A DNA stretch of 64,000 nucleotides, from contig NZ_JAMZEA010000008.1 of assembly GCF_024172125.1 (NCBI RefSeq), forward strand, positions 310,001 through 374,000. The letters are read 5' to 3'. The stretch comes from Actinomadura rupiterrae. Lineage in GTDB: Bacteria; Actinomycetota; Actinomycetes; Streptosporangiales; Streptosporangiaceae. Below are positions 15,828 to 23,737 of this stretch, in pieces. Below the pieces are notes generated by a model. The model saw nothing but the letters and a program-made list of their open reading frames with translations. It was not told where the DNA came from and made no database searches. Every line of letters starts with the position of its first letter. Position 1 is the stretch's first letter. The translations under genes were made by a program, and so were the position numbers.

Positions 15828-16385
15828 TTAGAAGGGGGGGTCGTCGGAGAACCCGCCGCCCCCACCGCCGCCGCCGGTGGCCCAGGGGTCGTCGGCCGGG
15901 GCCCCGCCGGGGCCGCCCTGCTGGCCGCCGCCGCCGAAACCGCCGCCGCCGCCCTGCTGGCCGCCGCCCTGGCCGCCGAAGCCGCCACCGCCGCCGAAGC
16001 CCCCTCCGCCGCCGCCCTGCCGCTGGGTCTTGTTGACCTTGGCGGTGGCGTTGCGCAGGGACGGGCCGACCTCGTCGACCTCGACCTCGAACACGGTGCG
16101 CTTCTCACCCTCGCGCGTCTCGTACGAGCGCTGCTTGAGCCGGCCCTGGACGATCACCCGCATGCCGCGCTGCAGGCTCTCGGCGCAGTTCTCCGCCGCC
16201 TGCCGCCAGACGTTGCAGGTCAGGAACAGCGCCTCGCCGTCCTTCCAGTCGTTCGACTGGCGGTCGAAGAACCGCGGGGTCGAGGCGATGCGGAAGGACG
16301 CGACCGCCTGGCCGCTCGGGGTGAAGCGCAGATTCGGGTCCTCGACGAGGTTCCCGACGATCGTGATTACGGTGTCGCCTGCCAT
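15828..16385 (-). CDS. ssb: single-stranded DNA-binding protein
   Basis: A 185-residue tetrameric protein that coats single-stranded DNA during replication and repair. The OB fold occupies residues 1-110: MAGDTVITIVGNLVEDPNLR, then ASFRIASTPR and FLTCNVWRQAAENCAESLQRG. A Gly-rich linker of about 55 residues (runs of GGGGGFGG and GGQQGG) leads to the acidic tip SDDPPF that recruits partner proteins. It is the essential operon-type Ssb because it lies between rpsF and rpsR. The Gly tract is encoded by GGC/GGN runs that read as poly-CCG on the plus strand. Confidence 0.97.
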   Translation of the reverse strand: MAGDTVITIVGNLVEDPNLRFTPSGQAVASFRIASTPRFFDRQSNDWKDGEALFLTCNVWRQAAENCAESLQRGMRVIVQGRLKQRSYETREGEKRTVFEVEVDEVGPSLRNATAKVNKTQRQGGGGGGFGGGGGFGGQGGGQQGGGGGFGGGGQQGGPGGAPADDPWATGGGGGGGGFSDDPPF

Positions 16386-16425
16386 GGGGCTGCTCCGGCT
16401 GGGTGTTGGGCTGGACCGCTCCGGC

Positions 16426-16716
16426 TCAGTGGACCTCGGGGCGGATGACCTTGGTGCGCAGGATCGTCTCGCTCAGGTTGAGCTGACGGTCGAGCTCCTT
16501 GACCGTCGCGGGCTCAGCCGTGAGGTCGATCACCGCGTAGATGCCTTCGGGCTTCTTCTGGATGTCGTAGGACAGCCGGCGGCGGCCCCAGACGTCGACC
16601 TTCTCGACGCTTCCGCCGTCAGCCGTCACGACCTTGAGAAACGGGTCGAGGGCGGCGGCCGCGGTGCGCTCGTCGATGGCGGGGTCGAGAATGGTCATGA
16701 GTTCGTAGCGACGCAT
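16426..16716 (-). CDS. rpsF: 30S ribosomal protein S6
   Basis: This 96-residue protein pairs with S18 on the small subunit platform. It starts MRRYELMTILDPAIDERTAA and contains VWGRRRLSYDIQKKPEGIYA, the conserved RNA-binding face, and ends LRTKVIRPEVH. The ATG at 16716 is the canonical start; the reading frame extends further upstream but without family similarity. It heads the operon, so the promoter and any leader lie in 16717-16930, where no regulatory fold could be assigned with confidence. Confidence 0.97.
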   Translation of the reverse strand: MRRYELMTILDPAIDERTAAAALDPFLKVVTADGGSVEKVDVWGRRRLSYDIQKKPEGIYAVIDLTAEPATVKELDRQLNLSETILRTKVIRPEVH

Positions 16717-16930
16717 GCTTGTCCCTACCTCCTCTGGACTGATGCGGTCACGGTATTTCCGTGACAGGAGGGCTTCTTGCGTCCTTCGCGGCCGCGCCTT
16801 CCGGCGCCCGTCCGCACCGGCGGACCGGCCGCGAGACCGATACAGGCTATCAAGACTCGGCAGCGTGCGAGCCATTCCCGCCCGACCGGCCCACCGCCGC
16901 ACCAGGTCGCCGGGCGACCAGGTAGCGGCG

Positions 16931-17101
16931 TCAGCGGCGGGCGGACGCGGCGTGCTGGGCCGGACGGCCGCAGCGGCGGCGTTCGAGCTCGGCCATGATG
17001 TCGGCCATCCGCGACCGCATGCGCGCGGTCTGGGTGGTCAGCATGGACAGTTCCTCGACGAGCTCGGCGTCGCCGATGACCGCCAGTTCGCTCTCCCTCA
17101 T
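16931..17101 (-). CDS. small helical protein of unknown function
   Basis: A protein of 56 residues starting at ATG 17101 after GGAGGG. It is mainly one or two amphipathic helices (LVEELSMLTTQTARMRSRMA and IMAELERRR) that could form a coiled coil, with a basic tail. It lies upstream of rpsF on the same strand with 214 nt between, so it probably has its own promoter. No family is recognised. Confidence 0.55.
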   Translation of the reverse strand: MRESELAVIGDAELVEELSMLTTQTARMRSRMADIMAELERRRCGRPAQHAASARR

Positions 17102-17316
17102 CAGCAGTCCCTCCCCGCCCGGACTCGTCCGGTCGAATTCCTGTTCGACGTTACCGGGTCCCGCCGACATTTCCGCGCACGCGCTCCGGATTGATCCCCG
17201 CCCCGTCCGGGAATCTCTGGGACAGCGCGGTGCGCCCGCCACGTCCGTCCGGCGGGTCCACCCGCGTCCCACAGCGACCCCGAGACACAGATCGCACCTA
17301 CCGAGGGGGTGTCCCG

Positions 17317-17625
17317 ATGCCACAGGAGGTAGCGGGAAGCAGCAGCAAGCGCGAGGCCGCCGGTGTCGGCGCCCGCGACCGGCACGGGATCGAGGACTCG
17401 CTCGCCGGCGGCGCGATCACGATCGGGCTGGTCGCGCTCGTGCTCGGCTGGATCCCGGCGACGCACTTCTTCGGGGCGCTGGCCGGCGTGATCGGGCTGC
17501 CGCTGTCCCTGTACTCCCAGATGGTGTCCAAGACGACCGGCGAGCGCTGGCTGAACGTCGTCGGCATGGTCGGCTCGTTCGTCGGGTTCGGATTCGCGCT
17601 GCGGCACGGCGGCTTCACCTTCTGA
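17317..17625 (+). CDS. small membrane protein of unknown function
   Basis: 102 residues with a soluble N-terminus of about 30 residues, a first membrane helix (GAITIGLVALVLGWIPA), a second hydrophobic stretch around ALAGVIGLPLSLYS, and a third (VVGMVGSFVGFGFAL). The ATG at 17317 is preceded by CGAGGGGG. The gene stands alone between the divergent small helical protein and the endonuclease IV gene. Family not recognised. Confidence 0.65.
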   Translation: MPQEVAGSSSKREAAGVGARDRHGIEDSLAGGAITIGLVALVLGWIPATHFFGALAGVIGLPLSLYSQMVSKTTGERWLNVVGMVGSFVGFGFALRHGGFTF

Positions 17626-17723
17626 CCTGCTCGGCGGGACGCTTCCGGAACGGCCCCGCCGGTTCCCAAAGCGGCCCGGCCGGTTCTGAATCCGGGGGCG
17701 GGACGGGCGGATAGGCTCGGTGC

Positions 17724-18497
17724 ATGCGCATCGGAGCCCACGTCGACCAGACCAACCCGCTCGAAAGCGCCCGCGCCCGGAAGGCGGACGTCGTCCAGTT
17801 CTTCCTGGGCGACCCGCAGGGCTGGAAGAAGCCGGTCATCCCGGACGGGGCGGCCGACCTCGCGGGCTCCGGCGTGGACGTGTACATCCACGCGCCGTAC
17901 GTGGTGAACGTCGCCACGTCCAACAACCGGATCCGGATCCCCAGCCGCAAGCTGCTCGCGCAGCACCTCGAAGGGGCCGCGTCCGTGGGCGCGAAGGGCC
18001 TGATCGTGCACGGCGGGCACGTGCTGAAGGACGACGACCCGGAGACCGGGTTCGAGAACTGGCGCAAGGTGTTCGAGCGGCTGGACGACGTGCCCGTCCC
18101 GGTGCTGATCGAGAACACCGCGGGCGGGGGCAACGCCATGGCCCGCAAGTTCGACCGGATCGCCCGACTCTGGGAGGTCCTGTCCGGGCTGCCGAACCTG
18201 GAGTCCAAGGTCGGGTTCTGCCTCGACACCTGCCACGCGCACGCGGCGGGCGAGGAGCTGATCGACGCCGTGGACCGGATCAAGGCGATCACCGGCCGGA
18301 TCGACCTCGTGCACTGCAACGACAGCCGGGACGCCTTCGACTCCGGCGCCGACCGGCACGCCAACCTGGGCTCCGGCACGATCGACCCGGAGCTGATCCT
18401 CGGCGTCGTGCGCGGCGCGGGCGCCCCCGTCGTCGTCGAGACCCCGTCAGGCGGCCAGGCCGCCGACATCGCCTTCCTCCGCGACAACCTCTCCTGA
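17724..18497 (+). CDS. nfo: deoxyribonuclease IV (AP endonuclease, Nfo type)
   Basis: A TIM-barrel metalloenzyme of 257 residues that cuts DNA 5' of abasic sites in base excision repair. It starts MRIGAHVDQTNPLESARARK. Metal-binding motifs match Endo IV: VYIHAPYVVNVAT, GLIVHGGHV, VLIENTAGGG (Glu), FCLDTCHAHAAG (Asp, His), and VHCNDSRDAFDSGADRHANLG (His, Asp-x-His), ending with a VETPSGG Glu. Length is slightly shorter than the E. coli protein but complete. It may act downstream of the AlkA glycosylase at 4-6 kb, though it is not linked to it. Confidence 0.88.
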   Translation: MRIGAHVDQTNPLESARARKADVVQFFLGDPQGWKKPVIPDGAADLAGSGVDVYIHAPYVVNVATSNNRIRIPSRKLLAQHLEGAASVGAKGLIVHGGHVLKDDDPETGFENWRKVFERLDDVPVPVLIENTAGGGNAMARKFDRIARLWEVLSGLPNLESKVGFCLDTCHAHAAGEELIDAVDRIKAITGRIDLVHCNDSRDAFDSGADRHANLGSGTIDPELILGVVRGAGAPVVVETPSGGQAADIAFLRDNLS

Positions 18498-18796
18498 TCC
18501 GCCGCTGCCGCTGAACCGCCCCCCGGGCGGACGGTCCGCCGCGATCGGCGGTGGGCTGGACGGACGGCTGCCTGCGCATTCCCGGCGTCCCCGCGCCCGG
18601 GCCGGTCAGGGCTGGCCAGTGTCGGCCGGACGCCGCGGGAACCGCGGGTGCGCGGCGGGAACCCGGCCGGAGCACGAACCATCTAATATCGCGCAGACCC
18701 GATGTCACGTCACACTGGCATAATCCGGATTCCCTACCACCAGCGCACGCGGAACAGCAGCTTCGACGGCGGGCGCGCAACCCGATCGGGAAGTCA

Positions 18797-19195
18797 ATGG
18801 CACAGCCCCCCTACGACCCGTACGGCGGTTACGGGCAGCAGCACGACCCGTATGCCGTCCCGCAGCCCCAGCCGTACGCCCAGCCCGCTCCCGTGCAGCA
18901 CAACTACTACGGCGGACCGTCCGCCGCGCAGTCGACCAACGGCATGGCGACCGCGTCCATGGTGCTCGGCCTGGTCGGGATCTTCTTCTGCGGCTTCACG
19001 TCCGTGCTCGCGATCATCTTCGGGCACGTCGCGCACGGCCAGATCAAGCGCACCGGCGAGGGCGGCTCCGGCATGGCCACGGCCGGCCTGGTGCTCGGCT
19101 ACATCGTCGCCGTCGGCTGGATCATCTTCTGGATCTTCTACATCGGCCTCTGGGCGGCGATCGTCGGCTCGTCCGGCACGTCCACCACGTACTAG
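18797..19195 (+). CDS. DUF4190-type membrane protein
   Basis: This 132-residue protein has a Pro/Gln/Tyr-rich cytoplasmic N-terminus (PYDPYGGYGQQHDPYAVPQP) and a DUF4190 domain: MATASMVLGLVGIFFCGFTS, FGHVAHGQIKRTGEGGSGMA, GLVLGYIVAVGWIIFWIFYI. The GHxAxxQIKRTGE loop between two helices is the family hallmark. Function is unknown; such proteins are common in actinobacteria. The 299-nt upstream region holds no other gene. Confidence 0.85.
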   Translation: MAQPPYDPYGGYGQQHDPYAVPQPQPYAQPAPVQHNYYGGPSAAQSTNGMATASMVLGLVGIFFCGFTSVLAIIFGHVAHGQIKRTGEGGSGMATAGLVLGYIVAVGWIIFWIFYIGLWAAIVGSSGTSTTY

Positions 19196-19329
19196 GAGGC
19201 CGCCGCACGGTCGGGCCGTCCGGTCCGCGGTCCGGCCGAACCCCGCGCGGCGCACCCCGCGCGGCGCACCCCGGAAGCAGGCACGGCGGGCTCGCGTCAG
19301 CCGCGGCGAGCGGCGTCAGGCGAGCGGTG

Positions 19330-19797
19330 TCAGGTGAGGCGCGGGACGCCCGCGACCTCGACGCCGACGCTCGACAGCAGGACCGTCATCGGCGTATCGG
19401 TGTCCCGCCAGGACGCGACGGCCTCGGCGAACACGTCCAGGGCCGTCCGGAAGGACGCCTGGTCGGCGTCGGCGAGCTCGGCCCACGACTCGTAGAGCAC
19501 CAGGTAGCCGTGGTCGGCCGGGGCCCAGGAGAGATCGGTGAGGCTGTCCTCCAGGGCGTCCCAGTTGTCGCCGAACCAGTCCGGGAAGGCGAAGGCGTCG
19601 GCGCAGGCGCGCAGGAACGCGTCCTTGTCGCGGGCGCGGCGGCCGTCGAGGTAGAACGGGCGCCAGCCGTGCTCCCCGGCGCGCTCCATCCAGCCGGTGT
19701 CGCCGACCGCGCCGGTCCCGGCGGGCACCCGCCACTGGTAGACGCCGGGCTTGAGCCGCCCGGTCAGGAGCTCGTCGAGTGCCTGGTTCGCGTCCAC
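19330..19797 (-). CDS. barstar-family RNase inhibitor
   Basis: This 155-residue cytoplasmic protein carries the barstar fold in its C-terminal two thirds: FYLDGRRARDKDAFLRACAD, then FAFPDWFGDNWDALEDSLTD, the conserved inhibitor helix that plugs the RNase active site. It starts at GTG 19797, 39 nt downstream of the barnase-like gene on the same strand, so the two would be cotranscribed as toxin then immunity. An N-terminal extension of about 40 residues precedes the barstar domain. The pairing makes immunity to the neighbouring RNase the most likely role. Confidence 0.88.
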   Translation of the reverse strand: MDANQALDELLTGRLKPGVYQWRVPAGTGAVGDTGWMERAGEHGWRPFYLDGRRARDKDAFLRACADAFAFPDWFGDNWDALEDSLTDLSWAPADHGYLVLYESWAELADADQASFRTALDVFAEAVASWRDTDTPMTVLLSSVGVEVAGVPRLT

Positions 19798-19836
19798 GTC
19801 ATCCCCCGTCCCCGTTCGTGTCCGTCATCGCGGGGA

Positions 19837-20325
19837 TCATCCCCCGCTGACCCGGACGAAACTGCGGTAGTGGTCCTGGGTGTAGTAGCGCTCGCCGCCC
19901 CGCCCGGCGATCACCCGGCGCGCACCGCGGTCACCGGCGCCCGGAGTGGGGACGGTGTACTCCTTGTAGTACCCGCCCGGTTCGTCCGGCAGCCGTCGCT
20001 CGCGGTTCCCGAAGGTGGCGCCGTCCTTGCGGTAGGGGAACGGGCCGCCCGCGTCGATCAGCTTCAGCGTCCGCTGCGCCTCGGCGGGCAGGCTCGACGC
20101 CGGCACCTCGCGGATCGTGCCGTGCGCACTGCCCGGTCGGATGGCGCTGCTCGTGCGCGCGTGCGTCTGCGAGGGGCCGGATGCTCCTGCGTCCCCGCCG
20201 GACGATCCGTTCCCGCATGCCGCGAGTCCGGTCAGCGCCAGCAGCGGGACGACGACCAGGGCGAGCAGCGTCCGCCGCTTCCTCGCGTCCACCGTCACCC
20301 CGTTCACCGGCCGATCGTCGCACAC
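19837..20325 (-). CDS. lipoprotein with guanyl-specific RNase (barnase/RNase Sa) domain
   Basis: A protein of 162 residues. A basic N-terminus (DARKRRTLL) and hydrophobic stretch end in the lipobox LAAC, so it should be lipid-anchored outside the membrane. The C-terminal RNase domain closely follows RNase Sa: PFPYRKDGATFGNRERRLPD, then YYKEYTVPTPGAGDRGARRV and YTQDHYRSF. The three catalytic residues, Glu in KEYTV, Arg in GARRV and His in DHYRSF, are all present. It cuts RNA after guanine. GTG 20325 has GGAGGGCGAGG upstream. Barstar follows in the same operon. Most barnases are freely secreted, so the lipid anchor is unusual. Confidence 0.88.
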   Translation of the reverse strand: MCDDRPVNGVTVDARKRRTLLALVVVPLLALTGLAACGNGSSGGDAGASGPSQTHARTSSAIRPGSAHGTIREVPASSLPAEAQRTLKLIDAGGPFPYRKDGATFGNRERRLPDEPGGYYKEYTVPTPGAGDRGARRVIAGRGGERYYTQDHYRSFVRVSGG

Positions 20326-20395
20326 GCCTCGCCCTCCCCTGCCCTTCCGACGCGCTGACCAGCGAAATCCGCGGCGCCCGCGGCGCCCGCGGGGC

Positions 20396-21427
20396 TCACT
20401 TCCAGCCGAAGCCCCAGTCGAGGATGCGCGCGGCGTCGTGGAAGCGTGCGGTCCGGCGCGTCCGGGAGCTGTTGAGGACGGCGCCGATGAGCGTGCGCCC
20501 GGAGCGCCGCGCGGCGAACAGGAAGCTGTAGCCCGCCTCGGAGGTGTAGCCGCTCTTGATGCCGATCAGGCCGGGGTAGTCGCCGAGGAGCGTGTCGGTG
20601 TTGATCCAGACGTTGCGTCCGTGCGTGCGGGTCGCGCGGGAGAGGTACGCGTCGCGGGCCACGGCCGCGCGGAAGTCCGGGAAGCGCATGGCGTACCGGC
20701 CGAGGGCGACCAGGTCGCGGGCCGTGGACCAGCCGGGCGAGGGCGGCAGGCCGGCCGGGTCGTTGTAGTGCGTGGAGCGCAGGCCGAGGCTGCGCGCCGT
20801 CCGGTTCATCTTGCGGACGAAGCGGGCGCGGCCCGGCCCGTAGGCGTTCGCGAGGGCGGACGCCGCGTCGCAGCCGGACGGGACGAGCATCGCCGTGAGC
20901 AGCTCGCGCGCCGTGAAGCGGTCGCCGGGACGCAGCCGCGCGGTCGAACCGTGCCGCGCGATGGCATAGCCGAGGTCGGCGCGCCGGATGCGGATGCGCC
21001 GGTCGAGCCCGCCCGAGCGGAGCACCACCACGGCCGTCATCACCTTCGTGATGCTGCCGATGGGACGGCGCGTGCCGGCGTTGCGTCCCCAGAGCACCTG
21101 CCTGGACGTCTCGTCCACCAGGTAGGCGGAGCGGGCGTGCACCCCGCGCGGCCCCTTGCGGGACGACGCGACGCGCGCGTCCGGCGCGTCCGGCCAGATC
21201 GTGCCTGTCGCGCTCTCGGCGGACGTGCTCCCGGTGGCCGGGACGGGTTCGGTGGGCGAGGGAACGGCGGGCGAGGGAACGGCGGGCGTCGGCGAGACGG
21301 GCACGCTCGGTGTCGCGGGCAGGGCCGGTGTGGGTGTGGGTGTTGCTTCCGTGGACGCGGCCACGGCGGGTGGGGTGAGGCTGAGGCTCAGGCCGAGTGG
21401 GACGGCCGTGAGGAGCGTGATCCGCAT
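20396..21427 (-). CDS. D-alanyl-D-alanine carboxypeptidase (peptidase S11)
   Basis: A secreted serine enzyme of 343 residues that trims the terminal D-Ala of peptidoglycan stems. A signal peptide (residues 1-24) is followed by a Pro/Thr/Ser-rich linker (25-80). The active-site motifs are SITK at 125-128, the second-motif region MLVPSGCDAASAL, and KSG in IGIKSGYTSEAGYSFLFAA. SGC replaces the common SGN, which is also seen in other S11 members. No C-terminal membrane anchor is evident. The start ATG 21427 gives a clean signal peptide. It stands alone between terminators. Confidence 0.88.
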   Translation of the reverse strand: MRITLLTAVPLGLSLSLTPPAVAASTEATPTPTPALPATPSVPVSPTPAVPSPAVPSPTEPVPATGSTSAESATGTIWPDAPDARVASSRKGPRGVHARSAYLVDETSRQVLWGRNAGTRRPIGSITKVMTAVVVLRSGGLDRRIRIRRADLGYAIARHGSTARLRPGDRFTARELLTAMLVPSGCDAASALANAYGPGRARFVRKMNRTARSLGLRSTHYNDPAGLPPSPGWSTARDLVALGRYAMRFPDFRAAVARDAYLSRATRTHGRNVWINTDTLLGDYPGLIGIKSGYTSEAGYSFLFAARRSGRTLIGAVLNSSRTRRTARFHDAARILDWGFGWK

Positions 21428-21543
21428 GACGGGGTGATTACCCCGCTGACCAGCCGATCCATTCGGCGCTTCCGAGAACTTGACCTTGGCGGCCCGGTAT
21501 CCGCCGAGATGCCCCGTCCGGTCCATGCCGGGGGGGGAAGCGA

Positions 21544-21589
21544 AACGGCGGGCCGCGTCCCCGGGCCCTTGAGGACGCGTCCCGCCGTT
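21544..21589 (-). terminator. terminator of the small secreted protein gene
   Basis: AACGGCGGGCCGCGTCC pairs with GGACGCGTCCCGCCGTT, giving a 17-bp stem with one mismatch and a 12-nt loop, 35 nt beyond the stop at 21624. Confidence 0.75.
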
Positions 21590-21623
21590 CACCAGTGGCC
21601 TGTGGCCCCCGGAGCCGCCCGGG

Positions 21624-22067
21624 TTATCGGGCGAGCTTCCAGGTGCGGACCTTCGCGCACTTCAGGTTCTTGAAGGACACGGTGTGGTTCTTGTGCACGT
21701 AGACCTTGTCGGCCCAGCACAGCGTGGCCTGCAGGTAGCCGGTCTCGGGGGCGCTGAAGGCGGCCTTGTAGAGCGCGTTGGACTTCGTCCAGTTCACGCC
21801 CGGACGGCCCCACTTGCCGCCCTTGGTGGCCTGCCGGTGCCAGAAGACCAGGTACTTGCCGTTCTTGGCGGTCTTCTTCAGGTTCAGCGTGGACTTGAAG
21901 CCCTTGCTCGAAACCGTGTACGCCCCGTTCGCCTTGCCACCCTTGACCGACAGGTTCCAGCCGTGGGCCTTCGCCGCGTGGGCGTCGGCCGGAGCGGCCA
22001 GAGCGGTGCCGGTGGTCAGGGCGCTCACGATCCCCATCGTGCCCAGAGCCAGAGCGGTACGCCGCAT
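21624..22067 (-). CDS. secreted basic protein of unknown function
   Basis: A precursor of 147 residues. The ATG 22067 follows AGGAGGACTC, an excellent ribosome site. The signal peptide MRRTALALGTMGIVSALTTG ends near ALA-AP. The mature part is Lys/Gly/Trp-rich (KAHGWNLSVKGGKANGAYTV, WHRQATKGGKWGRPGVNWTK) with two cysteines (TLCWADK, LKCAKV) that may form a disulfide. No family is recognised. It resembles in style, but not clearly in sequence, the secreted protein at 25.5-26.1 kb. Confidence 0.7.
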   Translation of the reverse strand: MRRTALALGTMGIVSALTTGTALAAPADAHAAKAHGWNLSVKGGKANGAYTVSSKGFKSTLNLKKTAKNGKYLVFWHRQATKGGKWGRPGVNWTKSNALYKAAFSAPETGYLQATLCWADKVYVHKNHTVSFKNLKCAKVRTWKLAR

Positions 22068-22175
22068 GAGTCCTCCTCGGTAGGGGGTTCTGACGGGGCG
22101 CCACTTTTCCGAGATTCCGGACAGCATGCAAGCGCCGACAGGTGAGTTAACTCACCCGCGGGAACCATGTGGCGT

Positions 22176-23648
22176 TCACCCTGCCCAGCCTCCCGAGGTG
22201 AAGGTGAGGAGTTGGAGCACGGCGAACGGGGCCGCCGCCGCGACGGCCGCTCCGAACAGCCAGCGGTGACGGAGGGCGAGCGTCCCGAACCCCAGCCACA
22301 GGGGCCACCACAGCAGCGTCGCGCGGCCGATCGAGAGGTAGTACGAGGACGTCATCAGCGCCGCGAGTTGCAGGCCCACATAGGCCAATTCCGGCCAGCG
22401 CCGCCGGTACAGCAGGTACAGCGAGAGCAGCACGCCGACCGCCGCCGCGAAGACCTCGATGCGGAACGCGAGCGTGAACTCGTAGTTCGTCTCGAACGCG
22501 GACTGGTAGGTGAGCTTGAACGCGTCCCACGGCATCGTGAACTTGCGGTGCCAGCCCGCTTCCTGCGCGTGCTGCCACGCCATCCAGTCGCCGGTGCGTC
22601 CCCACTGGTAGACGGTGTAGGCGAGCAGCGGCGTGAACGGCAGCACCAGCCAGCCGATCGGACGCCAGCCCTGCTCGCGGCGCCCGTGCCGTCCGACCAG
22701 GTACTCGACGATCATCGCCAGGACGAGGAACAGCCCGGTGATCCGGACGGCCGAGGACGGCGTGGCGAGCAGCGCCGCCCAGGCCCAGCGGCCGCGCTTC
22801 GCCATCAGCCACGCGGGCAGCGCGAACGCGAGGAACAGCGACTCGGAGTACCCCGCGAACAGGAACACCGCGGCGGGGCTGGCCAGCATCGCCGCGACCG
22901 CTCCGGCGCCGATCGTCCCGGCCTCGTCGGCGGCCTCTTCTTCCGCGGCTTCGAGCGTGTGCCCGTTCGCGGACGATGCGGAGCGGCGGACGGTCGTCCG
23001 GGGCGGCGCGGCCTCGGCAGCCTGGACGCCGCGACGATGCGTCCCGCTGCCCCCGCCGCTATGCGTCCCGTTGCCGCCGCCATAGGTGCCGTCGCCGCCG
23101 CCATAGGTGCCGTCGTCGCCGTAGTCCCAGGTTTCGTCGCCGTCCGGGTCGTGTTCGGCGCCGTCCAACCGCTCACGGTCGTCCAACCGCTCACCGTCGC
23201 GTGCGATACGGGACGTCCAGCCGGACAGCCGCGTGCGGAGGGCGCCGCGGCGGCGCGGCCGGGCGCCCACCTCCTCCTCGGCGAGGCGGCCGAGCGCGAG
23301 CGCCGCGACCCCGCCCGCGAAGAACGAGATCACCAGCCCCGCCAGCTTGTAGTCACCCCCCGTGAAAAGGCCGGTGAACTTGAGCGCGAGCGGATATCCA
23401 GGGAAGAATGCGGGCCATCCTGGATCGAACTTCTCGCCGGGAACGCCCCCGTAACCGTAGGTCGCGATGTCGAGGAAGCGCACCGCGTCCCACTGGGCCC
23501 ACCGGTCCAGGTAGGGCTTGCCGTCGAAGACCGACGGGAGCACCCGGGGGACCACGGCGACGAAGAACATCACGCCGACCCAGGACCCGAGCCACAGGGC
23601 GAGCGCACGGCGGTCACTCGGCCGGAGCCGGCCGGTAGGTAGCCTCAC
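22176..23648 (-). CDS. PIG-V-like polyprenyl-phosphate mannosyltransferase family membrane protein
   Basis: 490 residues with about ten membrane helices. The first extracytoplasmic loop contains WAQWDAVRFLDIATYGYGG, a GT-C fold signature with the catalytic Asp, and VFLFAGYSESLFLAFALPAW is the second PIG-V motif. It should transfer a sugar from a lipid carrier to an envelope glycan or lipid. A hydrophilic 120-residue insert after the third helix carries DGTYGGGDGTYGGGNGTHSG repeats. In mycobacteria the ponA1-to-rpsF interval also contains a membrane glycosyltransferase, so position is conserved. Divergent from the kinase gene with 89 nt between. Confidence 0.75.
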   Translation of the reverse strand: MRLPTGRLRPSDRRALALWLGSWVGVMFFVAVVPRVLPSVFDGKPYLDRWAQWDAVRFLDIATYGYGGVPGEKFDPGWPAFFPGYPLALKFTGLFTGGDYKLAGLVISFFAGGVAALALGRLAEEEVGARPRRRGALRTRLSGWTSRIARDGERLDDRERLDGAEHDPDGDETWDYGDDGTYGGGDGTYGGGNGTHSGGGSGTHRRGVQAAEAAPPRTTVRRSASSANGHTLEAAEEEAADEAGTIGAGAVAAMLASPAAVFLFAGYSESLFLAFALPAWLMAKRGRWAWAALLATPSSAVRITGLFLVLAMIVEYLVGRHGRREQGWRPIGWLVLPFTPLLAYTVYQWGRTGDWMAWQHAQEAGWHRKFTMPWDAFKLTYQSAFETNYEFTLAFRIEVFAAAVGVLLSLYLLYRRRWPELAYVGLQLAALMTSSYYLSIGRATLLWWPLWLGFGTLALRHRWLFGAAVAAAAPFAVLQLLTFTSGGWAG

Positions 23649-23737
23649 GGTGCCATCAAATCCTGATCTTCGGGGTTTCGGTCGGCATACTCGTTCGTCT
23701 CACTCCATAGTCCGCGTAACCAGAGGGGGCCCGGCAG

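Noticed and set aside
15880..16020. CRISPR-like or satellite repeat of CCGCCGCCG units.
   Set aside because: It encodes the Gly-rich linker of Ssb in frame and has no spacers.
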